Shown piece after piece: positions 7,439-9,239 of a stretch of 9,239 nucleotides of DNA (the stretch's first letter is position 1; the number at the start of each line of letters is the position of its first letter). Both the position numbers and the translations under genes were made by a program. Source of the DNA: Veillonella sp. (lineage in GTDB: Bacteria > Bacillota > Negativicutes > Veillonellales > Veillonellaceae); the NCBI RefSeq assembly GCF_019414865.1, contig NZ_DXLG01000064.1, positions 1-9,239 on the forward strand, given 5' to 3'. The notes beneath the pieces were generated by a model. The model worked only from the letters and a program-made list of their open reading frames with translations. It had not been told where the DNA came from and searched no databases.

Positions 7439-9181
7439 TTAGTATAAGGATTTATACTTCATCCAGTTTGTTTTGGCCATTTCTTTAAGTTCTGTACCAC
7501 GGCCATCAAGGATTGCATTAATCAAGTATTTGCTGAAGCCTTTAGCTTGTTGGTACGCAATTTTAGGTGGCATAGCAAGTTCTTGTTTATCTACGCGAAC
7601 ATTAACGATGACTGGACCATTATGGTTGAGAGCTTCCATAATTTTTTCATCTACTTCGCTAGAGTTTTGAATGCTTACACCTTTAATGCCAGCTGCTTCC
7701 GCAAGTTTGCCAAAGTCTGGATTTACAAAGTCCGTAGCATAGTCTAGGTAGCCAGAAGCTTTCATTTCCATGGCGATGAAGCTAAGTTCTTCGTTGTTGA
7801 ATACAAAGATTTTAACTGGTAAGTTAAGTTGTTTTAATGTTAACATTTCGCCCATCATCATTGTGAAGCCACCATCACCGGAAAGGGAGATGACTTGACG
7901 ATTAGGACATGCATTTTGAGCACCGATGGCATGCATCATGGCATTGGCCATGGAGCCGTGATTATAAGAACCTAAGATGCGACGTTTACCATTTGTTTTT
8001 AAATGACGAGCAGTCCAAATTACTGGTGTGCCTACGTCAAAGGTAAAGATAGCATCTTCAGCAGCTAATTTATTGAGACGGTTTACAAAGTATTGAGGGT
8101 GAATTGCGACACCATCTGGTTCAGCTACTGCATAGCTATCTAAGTCGCCTCTGAATTTAGCATATGCTTTGCGTACAGTGTCGATGAATTCAGTATCACC
8201 GCGTTGACCAACAAGAGGTAATAATTCTTTTAATGTATCTTTTACAGTACCAATAATACCTTGTGTAAGAGGAACACGACGACCTAAAGCACTAGGATCT
8301 CTATCCACTTGAATTACTTTTGCATTTTCTGGATAGAATGGACGGTACGGGAAGTCTGTACCAAGCATTACCAGAGTATCGCATTGTTCGATAGCACGAT
8401 AACCAGATGTATAGCCTAATAGACCAGTCATACCTACATCATATGGGTTATCCCATTCAACCCATTCCTTGCCTCTGAAAGCATGTACTACAGGTGCTTG
8501 TAAACGTTTTGCTAATTCTACAACTTCGTCATGAGCACCTTCACAGCCTGCACCACAGAAGAGAGTAATGCGTTTACCAGTTTCTAAATGAGCAGCCATT
8601 TCTTCAATATCGGTGCGTTGTGGCACGATATGAGGTAAACGAGGAGGAGTCCATACAGGTAACTCATCAATTTCCATTTCCATTACTGCAACGTCCCCAG
8701 GAAGAACGATAACTGCAACATCTTGGTTACCTACAGCAGCATTCATAGCACGGAATAGGATTTCAGGCATTTGTTTAGGATTGGATACAAGTTCACAGAA
8801 ACAAGAACATTCTTTAAACAAGTTTTCAGGATGTGTTTCTTGGAAATAATTTAACCCTACTTCAGATTGAGGAATGTGAGAGGCAATAGCCAATACTGGA
8901 ACACGATTACGATGGCAATCGAATAGACCATTGATTAAGTGTAAGTTACCAGGGCCAGAACTACCAGCACATACAGTTAATTTATGAGTTAAGGATGCTT
9001 CTGCACCTGCAGCAAAGGCTGCTGTTTCTTCATGACGTACATGTTCAAAGGCAATCTTACCATTGCGGCGTAAACTATCATTTACAGAGTTTAAACTATC
9101 GCCTGTGATACCATAAATACGTTTAATACCAGCACTAGCTAAGACATCGATAAGTACGTCAGAAATTCTTTTTTTTGCCAT
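7439..9181 (-). CDS. poxB: Pyruvate:quinone oxidoreductase (pyruvate oxidase, PoxB type; ThDP and FAD dependent)
   Basis: Decarboxylates pyruvate to acetate and CO2 and passes electrons through FAD to membrane quinone, at the inner face of the cytoplasmic membrane. The 580-residue product matches E. coli PoxB (572) from end to end as I recall that sequence. The N-terminal ThDP pyrimidine-binding domain (about 1-180) has YGITGDSLN (23-31) and RHEETAAFAAGAEA, with the catalytic Glu at 51. The central FAD-binding domain spans about 185-345. The pyrophosphate domain (about 355-540) has NHGSMANAM (407-415) and the ThDP motif GDGG (435-438) ending in NN (462-463). The tail GFSKYLINAILDGRG with AKTNWM (548-574) corresponds to the lipid-binding amphipathic peptide of E. 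coli PoxB, pointing to the quinone-linked enzyme and away from the peroxide-forming SpxB type. The ATG at 9181 has AAGGTG before it. The gene converges on the small acidic gene. Other ThDP enzymes such as acetolactate synthase are less likely given this tail. Confidence 0.93.
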   Translation of the reverse strand: MAKKRISDVLIDVLASAGIKRIYGITGDSLNSVNDSLRRNGKIAFEHVRHEETAAFAAGAEASLTHKLTVCAGSSGPGNLHLINGLFDCHRNRVPVLAIASHIPQSEVGLNYFQETHPENLFKECSCFCELVSNPKQMPEILFRAMNAAVGNQDVAVIVLPGDVAVMEMEIDELPVWTPPRLPHIVPQRTDIEEMAAHLETGKRITLFCGAGCEGAHDEVVELAKRLQAPVVHAFRGKEWVEWDNPYDVGMTGLLGYTSGYRAIEQCDTLVMLGTDFPYRPFYPENAKVIQVDRDPSALGRRVPLTQGIIGTVKDTLKELLPLVGQRGDTEFIDTVRKAYAKFRGDLDSYAVAEPDGVAIHPQYFVNRLNKLAAEDAIFTFDVGTPVIWTARHLKTNGKRRILGSYNHGSMANAMMHAIGAQNACPNRQVISLSGDGGFTMMMGEMLTLKQLNLPVKIFVFNNEELSFIAMEMKASGYLDYATDFVNPDFGKLAEAAGIKGVSIQNSSEVDEKIMEALNHNGPVIVNVRVDKQELAMPPKIAYQQAKGFSKYLINAILDGRGTELKEMAKTNWMKYKSLY

Positions 9182-9184
9182 ATT

Positions 9185-9192
9185 ATCACCTT
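9185..9192 (-). promoter_or_regulatory. Ribosome binding site of the poxB-like gene
   Basis: On the minus strand AAGGTGAT (complement of 9185-9192) precedes the ATG whose first base is 9181, with about 5 bases between AAGGTG and the start. It supports MAKKRISD as the true N-terminus. Confidence 0.75.
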
Positions 9193-9216
9193 AATTTAAT
9201 AATTAATATCAATATA

Positions 9217-9235
9217 ATATAGTTATAAACTATAT
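9217..9235. promoter_or_regulatory. AT-rich inverted repeat upstream of poxB, possible operator
   Basis: ATATAGTT and AACTATAT form perfect 8-base arms around an ATA centre, 36-54 bases upstream of the poxB start codon, where a promoter would be expected. It does not fit the Rex, FNR or PerR consensus as I know them. The surrounding DNA is nearly pure A and T, which raises the odds of a chance palindrome, and no single -10/-35 pair stands out. The window ends at 9239, so the full promoter region is not visible. Confidence 0.3.
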
Positions 9236-9239
9236 ATAT

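Noticed and set aside
7473..7747. Two plus-strand open frames opposite the 3' end of poxB
   Set aside because: Both are antisense to strongly conserved PoxB sequence and have no convincing start context.
1..9239. CRISPR arrays, tRNA or rRNA genes, insertion sequences, phage genes or defence systems
   Set aside because: No regularly spaced repeats, transposase or integrase motifs, cloverleaf-like sequence or defence domains were seen; the region reads as core genome plus one orphan gene.

Overview
The window is AT-rich and carries Firmicutes-type replication genes: a PolC-family DNA polymerase III and a comEC-holA pair. Codon use (CGT and GGT in the well-expressed genes), the low GC content and the gene mix fit the Negativicutes, with Veillonella or a close relative my best guess. 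That assignment is inferred from recall of protein families, not from a database search. There are five protein genes and no sign of a phage, insertion sequence, CRISPR array, tRNA or rRNA. No gene-free stretch exceeds about 130 bases.

Left part (1-6915, plus strand) is a tightly packed run of three genes, probably one operon: comEC (DNA-uptake channel; its true start may lie just left of the window), holA (clamp-loader delta subunit, 11 bases after comEC) and polC (replicative polymerase, 2 bases after holA). A strong intrinsic terminator follows polC at 6942-6986. Two of these proteins depart from the textbook architecture. PolC has no DEDD proofreading exonuclease: a Lys-rich linker of about 25 residues stands where the PHP domain is normally interrupted by it. 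ComEC ends in a short tail without the metallo-beta-lactamase metal-binding motif.

Middle part (6916-7438) holds a separate small unit: a possible extended -10 promoter, a 103-residue very acidic protein of unknown function, and a second strong terminator that begins inside its stop codon. That terminator can also serve the convergent gene to its right.

Right part (7439-9239, minus strand) is a complete poxB-like gene for a ThDP- and FAD-dependent pyruvate:quinone oxidoreductase. It keeps the E. coli PoxB-like C-terminal lipid-binding tail. Its start is preceded by a good ribosome binding site and an AT-rich inverted repeat that could be an operator.

The left operon joins DNA import with replication, while poxB is a metabolic gene that makes acetate from pyruvate with electrons going to the quinone pool. 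I see no functional link between poxB and the replication operon beyond adjacency, and no convincing new multi-gene system. The exonuclease-less PolC, the ComEC tail and the acidic orphan protein are the most worthwhile points.
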